NCBI GenBank assembly: GCA_963734725.1 | Contig: CAVTIX010000017.1 | Span: 62,001 to 126,000 of the forward strand | Direction: 5' to 3' | Length of the DNA stretch: 64,000 bases | DNA from: DASXKD01 sp963734725 | GTDB lineage: Bacteria > Actinomycetota > Actinomycetes > Streptosporangiales > Streptosporangiaceae | In this document: positions 31,986 to 41,247 of the stretch, piece by piece | Layout: every line of letters starts with the position of its first letter | How positions within the stretch are numbered: the first letter of the stretch is position 1 | Program-made: the position numbers and the translations under genes | The notes under the pieces: model-generated | The model's database searches: none | What the model was told of the DNA's origin: nothing | What the model saw: the letters and a program-made list of their open reading frames with translations, nothing else

Positions 31986-33196
31986 CGCCGCCCTCCGGTT
32001 CCGCTCCGGCCTACCGGCACGACCAGCCGCACCGTCGTGCCCTGCCCGGGCGCGGAGCGGACCGTCAGCGTCGCGCCCGCCCCGGCGGCGCGTTCCCGCA
32101 GCGACGGCAGGCCGCGGCCACCAGTCGCCAGTTCCGGGACGAAGCCCTTGCCCTGGTCGCTCACCTCCAGGATGACCTTCCTGGCCGCCGCGCGCACCGA
32201 CACAATGACCTCAGCCGCACCGGAATGGCGCAGCGCGTTGTGCAGCGCTTCCTGGGCGATCCGGTAGAGGGCAGCCTCCCGGTCCGCCCCGAGCGGTGGC
32301 AGGTCGTCCGCGGCGAACCGCACCCGCACCCCGTGTGCCTTGCCCGCGAGCAGCGCGTACCTGCGCAGCGATCCGGCCAGGCCGCCCTCAGAGATCTCCG
32401 GCGGCGCCAGCCCGTCGATGACCGCGCGCAGTTCGGCCTGGGCGTCACCGGCCAGCGCGGCCACGCTCTCCATCTCCGCCGCCGCGCGGTCGGTGTCCCC
32501 GCTCGCCGGGTCCCGGCCCGCCAGCACGGACGCGGCGCGTGCCTTGACCCGGATGCTGAACAGCTTCTGCGACACCGCATCGTGCAGGTCCCTGGCCAGC
32601 CGGGCGCGTTCTTCCAGCACGGAAAGCTGGCGGGCCTGCTCGTAGAGGCGGGCGTTGGTCAGCGCGATCGCGGCGTGCGCGGCGAACAGCGCAAGGACCT
32701 CCTCGTCGCGCGCGGTGAACCCGCCGCCGGATGCTTTGTTGGCGGCGAAGATGAAGCCGAGCACCCGGCCGCCGTCCTTGATCGGCACGCCGAGGATGTC
32801 CACGAGGTCGGGGTGGGCCGACGGCCAGTCCCCCTCGAACCGGGGATCGGCGCGGATGTCGGCCAGCCGCAGCGGCTGCCCCTCGCGGAGCACGACGCCC
32901 AGCATGCCGTGCTGGCGGGGCAGCGGGCCGATCGCCTTGCGCCACCGCTCCGAGATGCCGTCCACCACGAATTCGGCGAACGACCCGCGGTCGTCGGGCA
33001 CGCCCAGCGCCGCGTACCTGGCGCCGGACAGGGAACGGACCGAGCGCACGATTACCTGGAGCACGTCACCGACGGACAGCTCCCTGGTGACCGCGAGGAC
33101 CGCCGCGCTGACCCGGCGGAGCACCTCGTCCTGTTCGGCGGCGGCAGCGGTCGCGAGGCCAGGTCCGGCAGCGGCCACGGGACTTTCCTTGCCCAC
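31982..33196 (-). CDS. Soluble GAF-domain sensor histidine kinase (HisKA_3)
   Basis: 404 residues with no membrane helix. One GAF domain at ~25-180 (SVGDVLQVIVRSVRSLSGAR, DILGVPIKDGGRVLGFIF), then the HisKA_3 dimerisation motif LEERARLARDLHDAVSQ with the phospho-His, and a HATPase domain (RIAQEALHNALRHSGA, GRGLPSLRERA). The architecture is that of the NarX/DevS-like cytosolic kinases. The ligand of the GAF domain is unknown; no heme-ligand residue can be assigned by eye. Confidence 0.9.
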   Translation of the reverse strand: MGKESPVAAAGPGLATAAAAEQDEVLRRVSAAVLAVTRELSVGDVLQVIVRSVRSLSGARYAALGVPDDRGSFAEFVVDGISERWRKAIGPLPRQHGMLGVVLREGQPLRLADIRADPRFEGDWPSAHPDLVDILGVPIKDGGRVLGFIFAANKASGGGFTARDEEVLALFAAHAAIALTNARLYEQARQLSVLEERARLARDLHDAVSQKLFSIRVKARAASVLAGRDPASGDTDRAAAEMESVAALAGDAQAELRAVIDGLAPPEISEGGLAGSLRRYALLAGKAHGVRVRFAADDLPPLGADREAALYRIAQEALHNALRHSGAAEVIVSVRAAARKVILEVSDQGKGFVPELATGGRGLPSLRERAAGAGATLTVRSAPGQGTTVRLVVPVGRSGTGGRR

Positions 33197-33319
33197 ACCC
33201 TGACGGTACCGGCGCGGGGGCGCCCGCCGGATCGGGCGCCGGTCCTACGACCAATGTCCCAGGACGCCCGGCCCGCACGGCCGATGCCGCTTCCGGGAGG
33301 CCCGCCTAGCTTCGATCGC

Positions 33320-34186
33320 ATGACCGAAACACAAGTTGCCAACGGGCCCGGCCCTCCCCGGGCGGCCCGGGTCGCCATGGTGACCGGGGCGTCCCGCGGC
33401 CTCGGCCGCGCGCTCGCGCGCGCCCTTGCCGAAGACGGGTACCGGCTCGTGGTCAACGCGAGGAACGGCGATGCCCTGCGGGCGGCCATGGCCGGGCTGC
33501 CAGCCGGCGCGGTCGTCAGCGCGCTCGCCGGGGACATCACCGACCCAGCGCACCGCGGCGACCTGCGCCGCGCGGCCGACGCCCTGGGCGGCCCGGACCT
33601 GCTCATCAACAACGCCGGCACGCTGGGCCCCAGCCCGCTGCCCGCTATCGCCGACTTCCCGCTCGACGAGCTGCGCACGGCTTTCGAGGTCAACGTGCTC
33701 GCCCCGATCGCGCTCACCCAGTTGCTGCTGCCGGCCCTGCGTGAGCGCGGCGGCGCCGTGCTCAGCATCACCTCCGATGCCGCGGTCGAGGCGTACGCGG
33801 GGTGGGGCGGCTACGGCGCCGCCAAGGCCGCGCTCGAGCAGGCCTGCAACGTCCTGGCCGCCGAGGAGGTCGCGGTCCGGGTCTGGCGGGTGGACCCGGG
33901 AGACCTGCGCACTCAGATGCACCAGGACGCGTTCCCCGGCGAGGACATCTCCGACCGGCCGCTGCCCGAGTCGGTGGCGCCCGCGTTCCGCAGGCTGATC
34001 AGCGAGCGGATGCCAAGCGGGCGGTACCGGGCCGCCGACCTCATGCCGGCGGGCGCGGCGGCCACTGACCCAGCGGCCACTGACCCGGCGGCCAGTGGCC
34101 CGGCGGCCAGTGGCCCGGCGGCTGACGACCGGGCGGGCGCGGCGCCCGGCGCGGAACCCGTGCTCGGCGGACCGGGGCGGTCATGA
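33320..34186 (+). CDS. Short-chain dehydrogenase/reductase with repeat tail
   Basis: 288 residues from ATG 33320. NAD(P)-binding TGASRGLGRALARAL, NNAG in LLINNAGTLGP, catalytic Ser in SITSDAA, and the Tyr-x3-Lys pair in YGAAKAALE. The C-terminal ~45 residues are an AATDP/AASGP repeat tail. The stop overlaps the queA start (ATGA), so the two genes are translationally coupled. Substrate unknown. Confidence 0.88.
   Translation: MTETQVANGPGPPRAARVAMVTGASRGLGRALARALAEDGYRLVVNARNGDALRAAMAGLPAGAVVSALAGDITDPAHRGDLRRAADALGGPDLLINNAGTLGPSPLPAIADFPLDELRTAFEVNVLAPIALTQLLLPALRERGGAVLSITSDAAVEAYAGWGGYGAAKAALEQACNVLAAEEVAVRVWRVDPGDLRTQMHQDAFPGEDISDRPLPESVAPAFRRLISERMPSGRYRAADLMPAGAAATDPAATDPAASGPAASGPAADDRAGAAPGAEPVLGGPGRS
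34058..34117 (+). repeat. Four 15-bp tandem repeats in the SDR gene tail
   Basis: Units at 34058, 34073, 34088 and 34103: two GCGGCCACTGACCC(A/G) and two GCGGCCAGTGGCCCG, encoding AATDP twice and AASGP twice. Confidence 0.85.
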
Positions 34187-35211
34187 CCGCCCTAGCCGAC
34201 TTCGAGCTGCCACCCGCGCTGGAGGCCAGCGAGCCGCCGGAGGCGCGCGGCATTCCCCGGGACGCGGTCCGCATGCTGGTGAGCCGCCGCCGCACCGGCG
34301 AGATCACCCACCACCCGTTCACCGACCTGCCGGGCCTCCTGCTGCCCGGGGACCTGGTCGTGGTCAACACCTCGGCTACCTTGCCGGCCGCGGTCCGGGC
34401 CGGCCCCGGGCTCGTTATGCACTTTTCTACGTCGCTGCCGGACGGCAGCTGGCTGGCCGAGCTGCGGGCCGTGCGCGGCCACGCCACCCAGCCTTACGCC
34501 GGCGGCTCGCCGGGCCAGGCGCTGCCGCTGCCCGGCGGCGCGGTCGTGACGCTGACGGAACGGGTCACCGGGCGGCTGTGGCGGGTGCGGCTGTCCACGG
34601 CCGTGGTGCCCTACCTGCTGCGGCACGGCTCGTTCATCCACTACTCCTATGTCGCCTCGGACTGGCCCGCACAGGCGTACCAGACGGTCTTCGGCACAAC
34701 GCCCGGCAGCGCCGAGATGCCGAGCGCCAGCCGGCCGTTCACCGCCGAGATGATCGCCCGGCTGGTGGTGCGCGGCATCACGATCGCGCCGATCACGCTG
34801 CATACCGGCGTGTCCTCGCTGGAAGGCGGCGAGGAACCCTACCCGGAGCCGTACGACGTCCCGCCGGCCACCGCCCGGCTGGTAGACGCGACCCGGCAGG
34901 CCGGCGGCCGGGTGGTCGCGGTGGGCACCACCGTGGTGCGCGCGCTGGAAACGGCGGCGGCCGCCCGCGAGCAGGGGGCGGGCGCCCCGCTGCCCGCGTC
35001 GTCCGGCTGGACGCACCACCTGGTGACGCCGCAAACTCCGCCGCGGGTGGCGGATGCTCTGTTCACCGGGCTGCACGAGCCGCGATCCACCCATCTTTTG
35101 ATGCTGAACGCATTCGCCGGGGCCGAACTGCTCCGCCGGTGCTACACCGCCGCGGTGCAACACTCCTACCTCTGGCACGAGTTCGGCGACGTGCACCTGC
35201 TGCTGCCTTGA
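34183..35211 (+). CDS. queA: QueA-like S-adenosylmethionine:tRNA ribosyltransferase-isomerase
   Basis: 342 residues. The family transfers the ribosyl part of SAM to 7-aminomethyl-7-deazaguanine in tRNA to form epoxyqueuosine. Seen: DLPGLLLPGDLVVVNTSATL, a beta-barrel part, FIHYSYV, AEMPSASRPFTAEMI, ITLHTGVSSL and GTTVVRALE, then FAGAELLRRCYTAAVQ. No tgt, queC/D/E/F or other queuosine genes are in the window, and many actinobacteria lack the pathway, so the real substrate is uncertain. It overlaps the SDR gene upstream. Confidence 0.85.
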   Translation: MTALADFELPPALEASEPPEARGIPRDAVRMLVSRRRTGEITHHPFTDLPGLLLPGDLVVVNTSATLPAAVRAGPGLVMHFSTSLPDGSWLAELRAVRGHATQPYAGGSPGQALPLPGGAVVTLTERVTGRLWRVRLSTAVVPYLLRHGSFIHYSYVASDWPAQAYQTVFGTTPGSAEMPSASRPFTAEMIARLVVRGITIAPITLHTGVSSLEGGEEPYPEPYDVPPATARLVDATRQAGGRVVAVGTTVVRALETAAAAREQGAGAPLPASSGWTHHLVTPQTPPRVADALFTGLHEPRSTHLLMLNAFAGAELLRRCYTAAVQHSYLWHEFGDVHLLLP

Positions 35212-35254
35212 CTGCGGCCTGGCGAGGCCCGGGCTGGCGGTAGCGTTACGCGCG

Positions 35255-36451
35255 ATGACTACTGAGCGCACCACCGTCCTGGTGACCCTGACCGGCCGTG
35301 ACCGGCCCGGGGTCACCTCCCGGCTGTTCGCCGAACTGGCCGGCCACGAGCTGACCGTCGAGGACATCGAGCAAGTGGTCATCCGCGGGCGGCTGGTCCT
35401 CGGCGTGCTGCTCGCCGGCGGGGGCGACCCGGACCTCACCGGGATCCACCGCGGTGTCCGGGCGCTGGCCGCGGACCTGGGCATGGACGCGGAGATCACC
35501 ACCGGCTGGGGTGAGCTGCCGCGCCGGCGCGGGCGGCTGCACGTCACCGTGGTGGGCAGTCCGCTGCTGCCGAGCGCGGTGGCCGCGATCGCCAGCCGGA
35601 TCGCCGCCAGCGGCGCGAACATCGACCGGATCGACCGGCTCGCCGACCGCCCCGTCACCTGCATCGAGCTGGACGTGTCTGGCGCCGACCCGGATGCGCT
35701 GCGTGCCGCGCTCACCAGCGAGGCGGTGCAGCAGCGGGTCGATGTGGCGGTCCAGCGGGGCGGGCTGCACCGGCGGGCGATGCGGCTGATCGTCATGGAC
35801 GTCGACTCCACGCTGGTCTCTGCCGAGGTCATCGACCTGCTGGCGGCCCGGGCCGGCTGCGCGGAGCAGGTTGCCAAGATCACGGCATCCGCGATGCGCG
35901 GCCATGTCGACTTCGCCACGGCGCTGCGCGAGCGGGTGGCGCTGCTCGCCGGGCTGGATGCCAGCGTGCTCGACGAGGTCCGCCGGGAGGTCACTCTGGC
36001 GCCGGGCGCCCGTACGCTCATCAAGACCCTGCGTCACCTGGGCTTTCGCTGCGGCATCGTGAGCGGGGGATTCTCACAGCTCACCAACGCCCTGGTGGCC
36101 GACCTTGGGCTCGACTACGCGGCCGCGAACACCTTGGAGATCGCCGGAGGAAAGCTCACCGGGCACCTGACCGGCCCGGTGATCGACCGCGCAGGCAAGG
36201 CGGCGGCGCTGCGGCAGTTCGCCGAACAGGCCGGGGTCCCGCTCAGCCAGACGGTCGCGGTCGGGGACGGCGCCAACGACCTCGACATGATCACCGCCGC
36301 GGGGATGGGCATCGCGTTCAACGCCAAGCAGGCGGTCCGGGACGCCGCCGACGCGTCGGTGAGCGTGCCGTACTTGGATACCGTGCTCTACCTGCTCGGG
36401 GTGTCTCGCGATGAGGCGGAGGCCCACGACGGCCCCGCCGCAGGTGGCTGA
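35255..36451 (+). CDS. serB: Phosphoserine phosphatase with N-terminal ACT domains
   Basis: 398 residues. Two ACT-type domains at ~1-165 (LVTLTGRDRPGVTSRLFAEL, LHVTVVGSPLLPSAVAA), then a HAD phosphatase: VMDVDSTLVSAEV (nucleophile and acid Asp), GIVSGGFSQL, and VAVGDGANDLDMI. It dephosphorylates phosphoserine, the last step of serine synthesis; ACT domains bind serine as regulators. The start is ATG 35255. Confidence 0.94.
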   Translation: MTTERTTVLVTLTGRDRPGVTSRLFAELAGHELTVEDIEQVVIRGRLVLGVLLAGGGDPDLTGIHRGVRALAADLGMDAEITTGWGELPRRRGRLHVTVVGSPLLPSAVAAIASRIAASGANIDRIDRLADRPVTCIELDVSGADPDALRAALTSEAVQQRVDVAVQRGGLHRRAMRLIVMDVDSTLVSAEVIDLLAARAGCAEQVAKITASAMRGHVDFATALRERVALLAGLDASVLDEVRREVTLAPGARTLIKTLRHLGFRCGIVSGGFSQLTNALVADLGLDYAAANTLEIAGGKLTGHLTGPVIDRAGKAAALRQFAEQAGVPLSQTVAVGDGANDLDMITAAGMGIAFNAKQAVRDAADASVSVPYLDTVLYLLGVSRDEAEAHDGPAAGG

Positions 36452-36495
36452 GCGGGCTGCGCGGGACGCCGGAGCGAGGGAACCCAGCGACAGCG

Positions 36496-36999
36496 TTATG
36501 CGACCGGGCCCGGCGCCCAGAGCGTGGCCAGTTCGCCGCCGCCCGGCGCCACGGCCGCCCAGCTTTCGCCGAGCCGGATGACCGCCAGCGCGCAGGCGGG
36601 GAACGCGATGTCCGAGCGCCCGGTCAGCCAGGTGACCAGGTGCGCCGAGGCCGGGTTGTGCCCCACGGTGAGCATGGTCTGCGCGTCGTTCGGCTGCTCG
36701 TTGACCAGGTCCAGCAGGTCCTGGGCGCCCGCGTCGTAGACCCGGGATTCGAAGCTCACCGCGCCGGCGCCCGGCGCCGCCGCTCCCATGGCCGCGCTCA
36801 TCTGGTCCCAGGTCTCCTGGGTACGGCGGGAGGAGGAACACAGCACCAGGTCGGGCGTGATGCCTTGGTTCAGCAGCCACCGCCCTGCCGCGGCGGCGTC
36901 CCGGCGGCCGCGGCCGGTCAGCGGGCGCTGCATGTCGTTGACCCCCGGCTCGCCGGCCGCCTTGGCGTGCCGCACCACCACCAGCGTGTGCCTGTCCAT
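36496..36999 (-). CDS. sixA: SixA-type phosphohistidine phosphatase
   Basis: 167 residues from ATG 36997-36999. Histidine-phosphatase fold: TLVVVRHAKAAGEPG with the RH motif, LVLCSSSRRTQETW, and LTVGHNPASAHLV with the second His. It removes phosphate from histidines in phospho-relay proteins. A GTG/TTG further upstream is possible but unneeded. It is convergent with serB. Confidence 0.88.
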   Translation of the reverse strand: MDRHTLVVVRHAKAAGEPGVNDMQRPLTGRGRRDAAAAGRWLLNQGITPDLVLCSSSRRTQETWDQMSAAMGAAAPGAGAVSFESRVYDAGAQDLLDLVNEQPNDAQTMLTVGHNPASAHLVTWLTGRSDIAFPACALAVIRLGESWAAVAPGGGELATLWAPGPVA

Positions 37000-37133
37000 C
37001 CCCGTCGCTTCCCCACCGCCGAGCACCGTCAAACCGCAGCGGCGCCCTCACGGCCGACCTGTTGCCGTTCGCCTTGCCTGCCGTCGCGCCGCGGCAGACC
37101 GTGATCATGAACGAGAGAGGAGGGCTGGCCCGG

Positions 37134-39512
37134 CTAGGTGGTCGTCTGCTGGGAGTGCTCGGCCGGGGCGGTCCCGTTGTCGCCGCCCGGCGGGGGCACG
37201 GGTGCGCTGCCTGGCCCCGATGCCGTCACGGCCGCGGTTCCTTGCGCGGGCTCGCCAGCCGACAGGCCGGACGAGCGCCGCTTGGAGATCACGACCGCCG
37301 CCACCACGATGGCTATCGCGACGATGGACACGCCGACCCGCAGGCCCACGTTGTGGCTGTACTTGACCACGCTGGTGGCGACCAGCAGGGAGACCAGGTT
37401 CATCACCTTGAGCAGCGGGTTGATCGCCGGGCCGGCCGTGTCCTTGAACGGGTCCCCGACGGTGTCACCGATGACCGTGGCGGCGTGCGCCTCGGAACCC
37501 TTGCCGCCGTAGTTCCCGTCCTCCACCAGCTTCTTGGCGTTGTCCCAGGCGCCGCCGGAGTTGGCGAGGAACACCGCCATCAGCACCCCGGCCGCGATGG
37601 CCCCGGCCAGGTAGGAGCCGAGCGGCGCGTAGCCGAAGGCGAACCCGACCGCGATGGGCGCCAGCACCGCCAGCAGCCCGGGCGTGGCCAGCTCCTGGAG
37701 CGAGTCGCGGGTGCAGATGTCCACCACCCGCGCGTAGTCGGGCTTCTCGGTGTAGTCCATGATCCCTGGGTGGTCGCGGAACTGGTTGCGCACCTCGATG
37801 ACGACGCGCTGCGCCGCCCGGCCCACCGCCCGGATGAGCAGGCTGCAGAACATGAACACCACGGCGGCGCCGATGATCACGCCGAGGAGCACGTTCGGCT
37901 TGTCGACCGACAGGCTGAAGCTCCCGCGGGCGCTGCCCAGGGCGGTTTCCACCGTGGTGCGGAACGCGCCGAACAGGGCCGTGGCCGCGAGGACCGCGGT
38001 GGCGATCGCGATGCCCTTGGTGATGGCTTTGGTGGTGTTGCCCACCGCGTCCAGGTGGGTGAGCGCCACCGCCGCCTCACCCTCGACGTCCCCGGACATC
38101 TCCGCGATGCCCTGGGCGTTGTCGGTCACCGGTCCGAAGGAGTCCATGGAGACGATGACGCCCACCGTGGTGAGCAGGCCGGTGCCGGCCAGCGCCACCG
38201 CGAACAAGGCGAGCGTCGCGCTGCCGGTGCCGAGCAGGAAGGCGCCGTAGACCGCGCCGCCTATGAGCAGCGCGGCGTAGACCGCGGACTCCATGCCGGT
38301 CGCGACGCCGGACAGGATGACGGTCGCGGCGCCCGTCAGCGAGCTTTCCCCGATCTCCTTGACCGGCTTGCGGTTGGTCTCGGTGAAGTACCCGGTGAGC
38401 AGCTGGATGGCGCTGGCCAGCACCAGGCCGATGATCACCGCGCCGATGGCGAGCCACTGCGGATTGCCGCCGTGGGACAGGATGCCGCGGTCGGTGACGC
38501 CGGTCAGCTTGCGGTAGGAGTCCGGCAGGTACCAGAACGCCGCGCCGACGACAAGAATCAGCGAGACGACGGCCGAGATGAAGAAGCCGCGGTTGATGGC
38601 GGTCATGCCGCTGCGGTCACCCTTGCGCGGGGCGACCGCGAAGATGCCGATCACCGCGGTGATGACGCCGAGCATCGGCACGATCAGCGGGAAGACCAGG
38701 CCGTAGTTGCCGAACGCCACCTTGCCGAGGATCAGCGCGGCGACCAGCATGACCGCGTAGGACTCGAACAGGTCCGCCGCCATGCCCGCGCAGTCGCCCA
38801 CGTTGTCGCCCACGTTGTCGGCGATCGTGGCGGCGTTGCGCGGGTCGTCTTCGGGGATGCCCTTCTCGACCTTGCCGACCAGGTCCGCGCCCACGTCGGC
38901 GGCCTTGGTGTAGATGCCGCCGCCGACCCGCATGAACATGGCCAGCAGCGCCGCGCCGAAGCCGAAGCCCTCCAGCACGCTCGGCGCGTTCCCCTTGTAA
39001 ATAAGCACGACCAACGCGGCGCCGAACAGGCCCAGCCCCACGGTGAACATGCCGGCCACGCCGCCGGTGCGGAAGGCGATCCGCATGGCGCGCTTCTCCC
39101 CGCTTTCGCGTGCCGCGGCCGCCACCCGCACGTTGCCGCGCACCGTCAGCGACATGCCGGTGAACCCGGTCAGCGCCGAGAACACCGCGCCGACCACGAA
39201 GAACACCGACCGGCCCCACCGCACGCCCGCGCCGTCGGCGGGAAGCAGGAGCAGCACGAAGAAGATCAGTACGACGAACACGCCGAGGGTGCGGAACTGG
39301 CGCCGCAGATAGGCCGCGGCCCCTTCCTGCACAGCACGGGCGATTTCTTGCATCTTGGCCGTGCCTCGGCTGGCCGCGAGCACGTCCCGCACCAGGTAGC
39401 CCGCCACGGCGAGCGCGAGCAGCGCGACCACTGCGACGACCACAATCAGGGTCAGGTTGCTGCCGGTTACAGTGACCGCCTCACCGCCTGCGGCGAGGTT
39501 ATGCCCTGTCAT
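37134..39512 (-). CDS. hppA: Membrane-bound proton-translocating pyrophosphatase
   Basis: 792 residues with ~16 membrane helices, from ATG 39510-39512 with AGGAGGAC upstream. It hydrolyses pyrophosphate and pumps protons outward. Seen: EGAAAYLRRQ, GGGIYTKAADVGADLVGK followed by EDDPRNAATIADNVGDN (substrate site), DNAQGIAEM, GGAWDNAKKLVEDG, and HAATVIGDTVGDPFKDT. The GNTTKAITKG motif has Lys where potassium-dependent enzymes have Ala, so it is probably the K+-independent H+ type. Confidence 0.96.
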   Translation of the reverse strand: MTGHNLAAGGEAVTVTGSNLTLIVVVAVVALLALAVAGYLVRDVLAASRGTAKMQEIARAVQEGAAAYLRRQFRTLGVFVVLIFFVLLLLPADGAGVRWGRSVFFVVGAVFSALTGFTGMSLTVRGNVRVAAAARESGEKRAMRIAFRTGGVAGMFTVGLGLFGAALVVLIYKGNAPSVLEGFGFGAALLAMFMRVGGGIYTKAADVGADLVGKVEKGIPEDDPRNAATIADNVGDNVGDCAGMAADLFESYAVMLVAALILGKVAFGNYGLVFPLIVPMLGVITAVIGIFAVAPRKGDRSGMTAINRGFFISAVVSLILVVGAAFWYLPDSYRKLTGVTDRGILSHGGNPQWLAIGAVIIGLVLASAIQLLTGYFTETNRKPVKEIGESSLTGAATVILSGVATGMESAVYAALLIGGAVYGAFLLGTGSATLALFAVALAGTGLLTTVGVIVSMDSFGPVTDNAQGIAEMSGDVEGEAAVALTHLDAVGNTTKAITKGIAIATAVLAATALFGAFRTTVETALGSARGSFSLSVDKPNVLLGVIIGAAVVFMFCSLLIRAVGRAAQRVVIEVRNQFRDHPGIMDYTEKPDYARVVDICTRDSLQELATPGLLAVLAPIAVGFAFGYAPLGSYLAGAIAAGVLMAVFLANSGGAWDNAKKLVEDGNYGGKGSEAHAATVIGDTVGDPFKDTAGPAINPLLKVMNLVSLLVATSVVKYSHNVGLRVGVSIVAIAIVVAAVVISKRRSSGLSAGEPAQGTAAVTASGPGSAPVPPPGGDNGTAPAEHSQQTTT

Positions 39513-39833
39513 CAGTCCTCCTCGACAAGCGCACGGGTCTTCGCGCGCGGTAACGCCCTCCGGGCAACAGCCACGGCATCCAGGCGCCGAGCACACTGGA
39601 CAAAGGCAAAAGCCACCAGGACAGACCCGGGAGTCTACGCATGCCCGCCAGCGGATGGCTAGGCGGGGTCAGTTCCGCCGGAGCAGCGCGATGCGTTTGG
39701 TCAAGCCAAGGTAACCACAAATCGGTCTCCCACGCCCACCCGCCTGCGGCTCTGCGCTAGCGCCGGCACTGGCCCGGCTGGCCGCCGGGCCGGTTGGCGG
39801 CCCGGGGCGGTTGCCGGCCCCTGGGGCGACGGG

Positions 39834-40271
39834 TCAGCCCGCAGGGGTCCCAGCCGGCCAGCTCATTCGGATGCTGAGGCCGTCACCGTTCCGCGACACC
39901 TGGACGTCGTCCGCCAGCCCGGCGATCACGGCGAGGCCGAGTTGCGCGGGCAGCGTGGCCGGATCCTGCCCGTCTCGGCCCGTGGCGGGCTCCGGCGGCC
40001 ACGCCATGCCATCGTCACCCACGGCGGCGGTGTTCGTCACCACCACCTCGAACCGCTCTTGGGTACCGGTCAGCGCGACCCGGACCGGCTCGCCCGGGCA
40101 GTGCTCCTGGTGCACCTCGACCGCCCGGGAGCAGGCCTCGCCCACCGCGAGCCGGACCTCGTCGAGCAGCGCCTCCGGCACGCCACTGCGCCGCGCCACC
40201 GCTGTGGCTACCAGCCGCGCCGTGCGCACGTGCGCCGGCAGCGGCGTGAACGTCATCTCCACGGTGGCCAT
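39834..40271 (-). CDS. Anti-sigma regulatory factor, SpoIIAB/RsbW-like ATPase
   Basis: 145 residues. A GHKL ATPase fold: LLDEVRLAVGEACSRAVEVH (N-box variant), FEVVVTNTAAVGDDG, and LGLAVIAGLADDVQVSR. It would phosphorylate the neighbouring STAS protein and/or bind a sigma factor. It lies 19 bp after the bldG-like gene, one operon. The classic N-box Asn is replaced by Ser-Arg in EACSRAV, so ATP use is not certain. Confidence 0.82.
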   Translation of the reverse strand: MATVEMTFTPLPAHVRTARLVATAVARRSGVPEALLDEVRLAVGEACSRAVEVHQEHCPGEPVRVALTGTQERFEVVVTNTAAVGDDGMAWPPEPATGRDGQDPATLPAQLGLAVIAGLADDVQVSRNGDGLSIRMSWPAGTPAG

Positions 40272-40290
40272 CGTTTGAGACGGCGCAGCG

Positions 40291-40641
40291 TCACTTCTCC
40301 GACTTCCGGGCGGCGATGGCCTCGTCCACGCTGTCGTGGATGCCGAAGACCTTCGTCAGCCCGGTGATCCTGAAGATCTTCAGAATGCGCTCCTGGGTGC
40401 ACACCAGGTCGAGCGAGCCGTCGTGGGCACGAACGCGCTTGAGCCCGCCGACGAGCACGCCCAGGCCGGTGGAGTCCAGAAACTCCACCTTCTCCATGTT
40501 CACCACCAGCTGGTAGTGACCACCGTTCACCAGATCGATAAGAAGCTCACGCAACCGCGGGGCGGTATAGACGTCGATCTCGCCCTCGACATCGACGACT
40601 TCGATCCCGTCCGTCGTGTGATGCTCCAGCTTCAGGTCCAC
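40291..40641 (-). CDS. bldG: BldG-like anti-sigma factor antagonist (STAS domain)
   Basis: 116 residues from GTG 40639-40641 with GGGAGGA upstream. STAS domain: VDLKLEHHTTDGIEVVDVEG, DVYTAPRLRELL and the phosphorylatable Ser in EFLDSTGLGVLVGGLKRV. In Streptomyces, BldG controls morphological differentiation and antibiotic production. The partner kinase-like gene follows immediately. The sequence and the two-gene layout fit the bldG-orf3 operon. Confidence 0.88.
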   Translation of the reverse strand: MDLKLEHHTTDGIEVVDVEGEIDVYTAPRLRELLIDLVNGGHYQLVVNMEKVEFLDSTGLGVLVGGLKRVRAHDGSLDLVCTQERILKIFRITGLTKVFGIHDSVDEAIAARKSEK

Positions 40642-40853
40642 AAATCCTCCCGCGCGATGCGGTCTTCCTGTCGTCGCCTGAGTTGGCGTCCCCTGCCCGT
40701 TGCCTCCCCGAGGCACGGACACCCCGTCGCGCATTCAATCACGCGCTGACGTCATGTCTACACGAGTTCACGCTTCGCGGCATCCCGCCCGCGGCACAGC
40801 GTGGCGTTTGTTGCCAGGGGTTTCAGATGATGACGGCGGGTCACGGGGCCGTG

Positions 40854-40884
40854 GCAGAGGGGCAGAGGGGCAGAGGGGCAGAGG
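40854..40884. repeat. 9-bp tandem repeat (GCAGAGGGG)
   Basis: Three and a half copies of GCAGAGGGG starting at 40854, 40863, 40872 and 40881. The last provides the GAGGA ribosome site of the next small gene. Confidence 0.85.
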
Positions 40885-40893
40885 ACAGCGTAA

Positions 40894-41148
40894 GTGAGCG
40901 AGCCGCCGCTCCGCGCCACGATCCCCTTGCCCGTCAGGCTCTCCTTCAGCATGACCGTGATCACGCTTCCCTATGCCATCGCGGTGGGCATTTCTTGCTC
41001 CAAAGGCGGCCGATTCGTACCCGTCGGCGAGGTGTGCCCGGGATTGTTGCGGGCGGGGACGGTCACCGACGAGACGTACAGCAACCACGCCATCATTTAC
41101 TACCCAGGCCGTGCGGTGGAAATCGCTGACTTGTTCCACTGTGAGTGA
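40894..41148 (+). CDS. Small hypothetical protein
   Basis: 84 residues from GTG 40894, 8 bp after GAGGA. Codon third positions are mostly G/C, as in real genes here. It contains a short hydrophobic stretch (SMTVITLPYAIAVGI), three Cys and an aromatic-rich end (SNHAIIYYPGRAVEIADLF). No family is recognised. It lies between the divergent bldG-like operon and the helicase gene. Confidence 0.4.
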   Translation: MSEPPLRATIPLPVRLSFSMTVITLPYAIAVGISCSKGGRFVPVGEVCPGLLRAGTVTDETYSNHAIIYYPGRAVEIADLFHCE

Positions 41149-41247
41149 CAGACTGAAGGCGTTGCTCGCACCATCGCTACAGGCATACGATCGCTGCTCG
41201 CACGCAACCGCCCCGGGCTCCTGTGGGCGGCCGACAGGGAACCTGGC

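Noticed and set aside
37062..39662. Very long open frame antisense to hppA
   Set aside because: Its translation is Asp/His/Arg-rich and mirrors the codon bias of the hppA strand; hppA has all family motifs.
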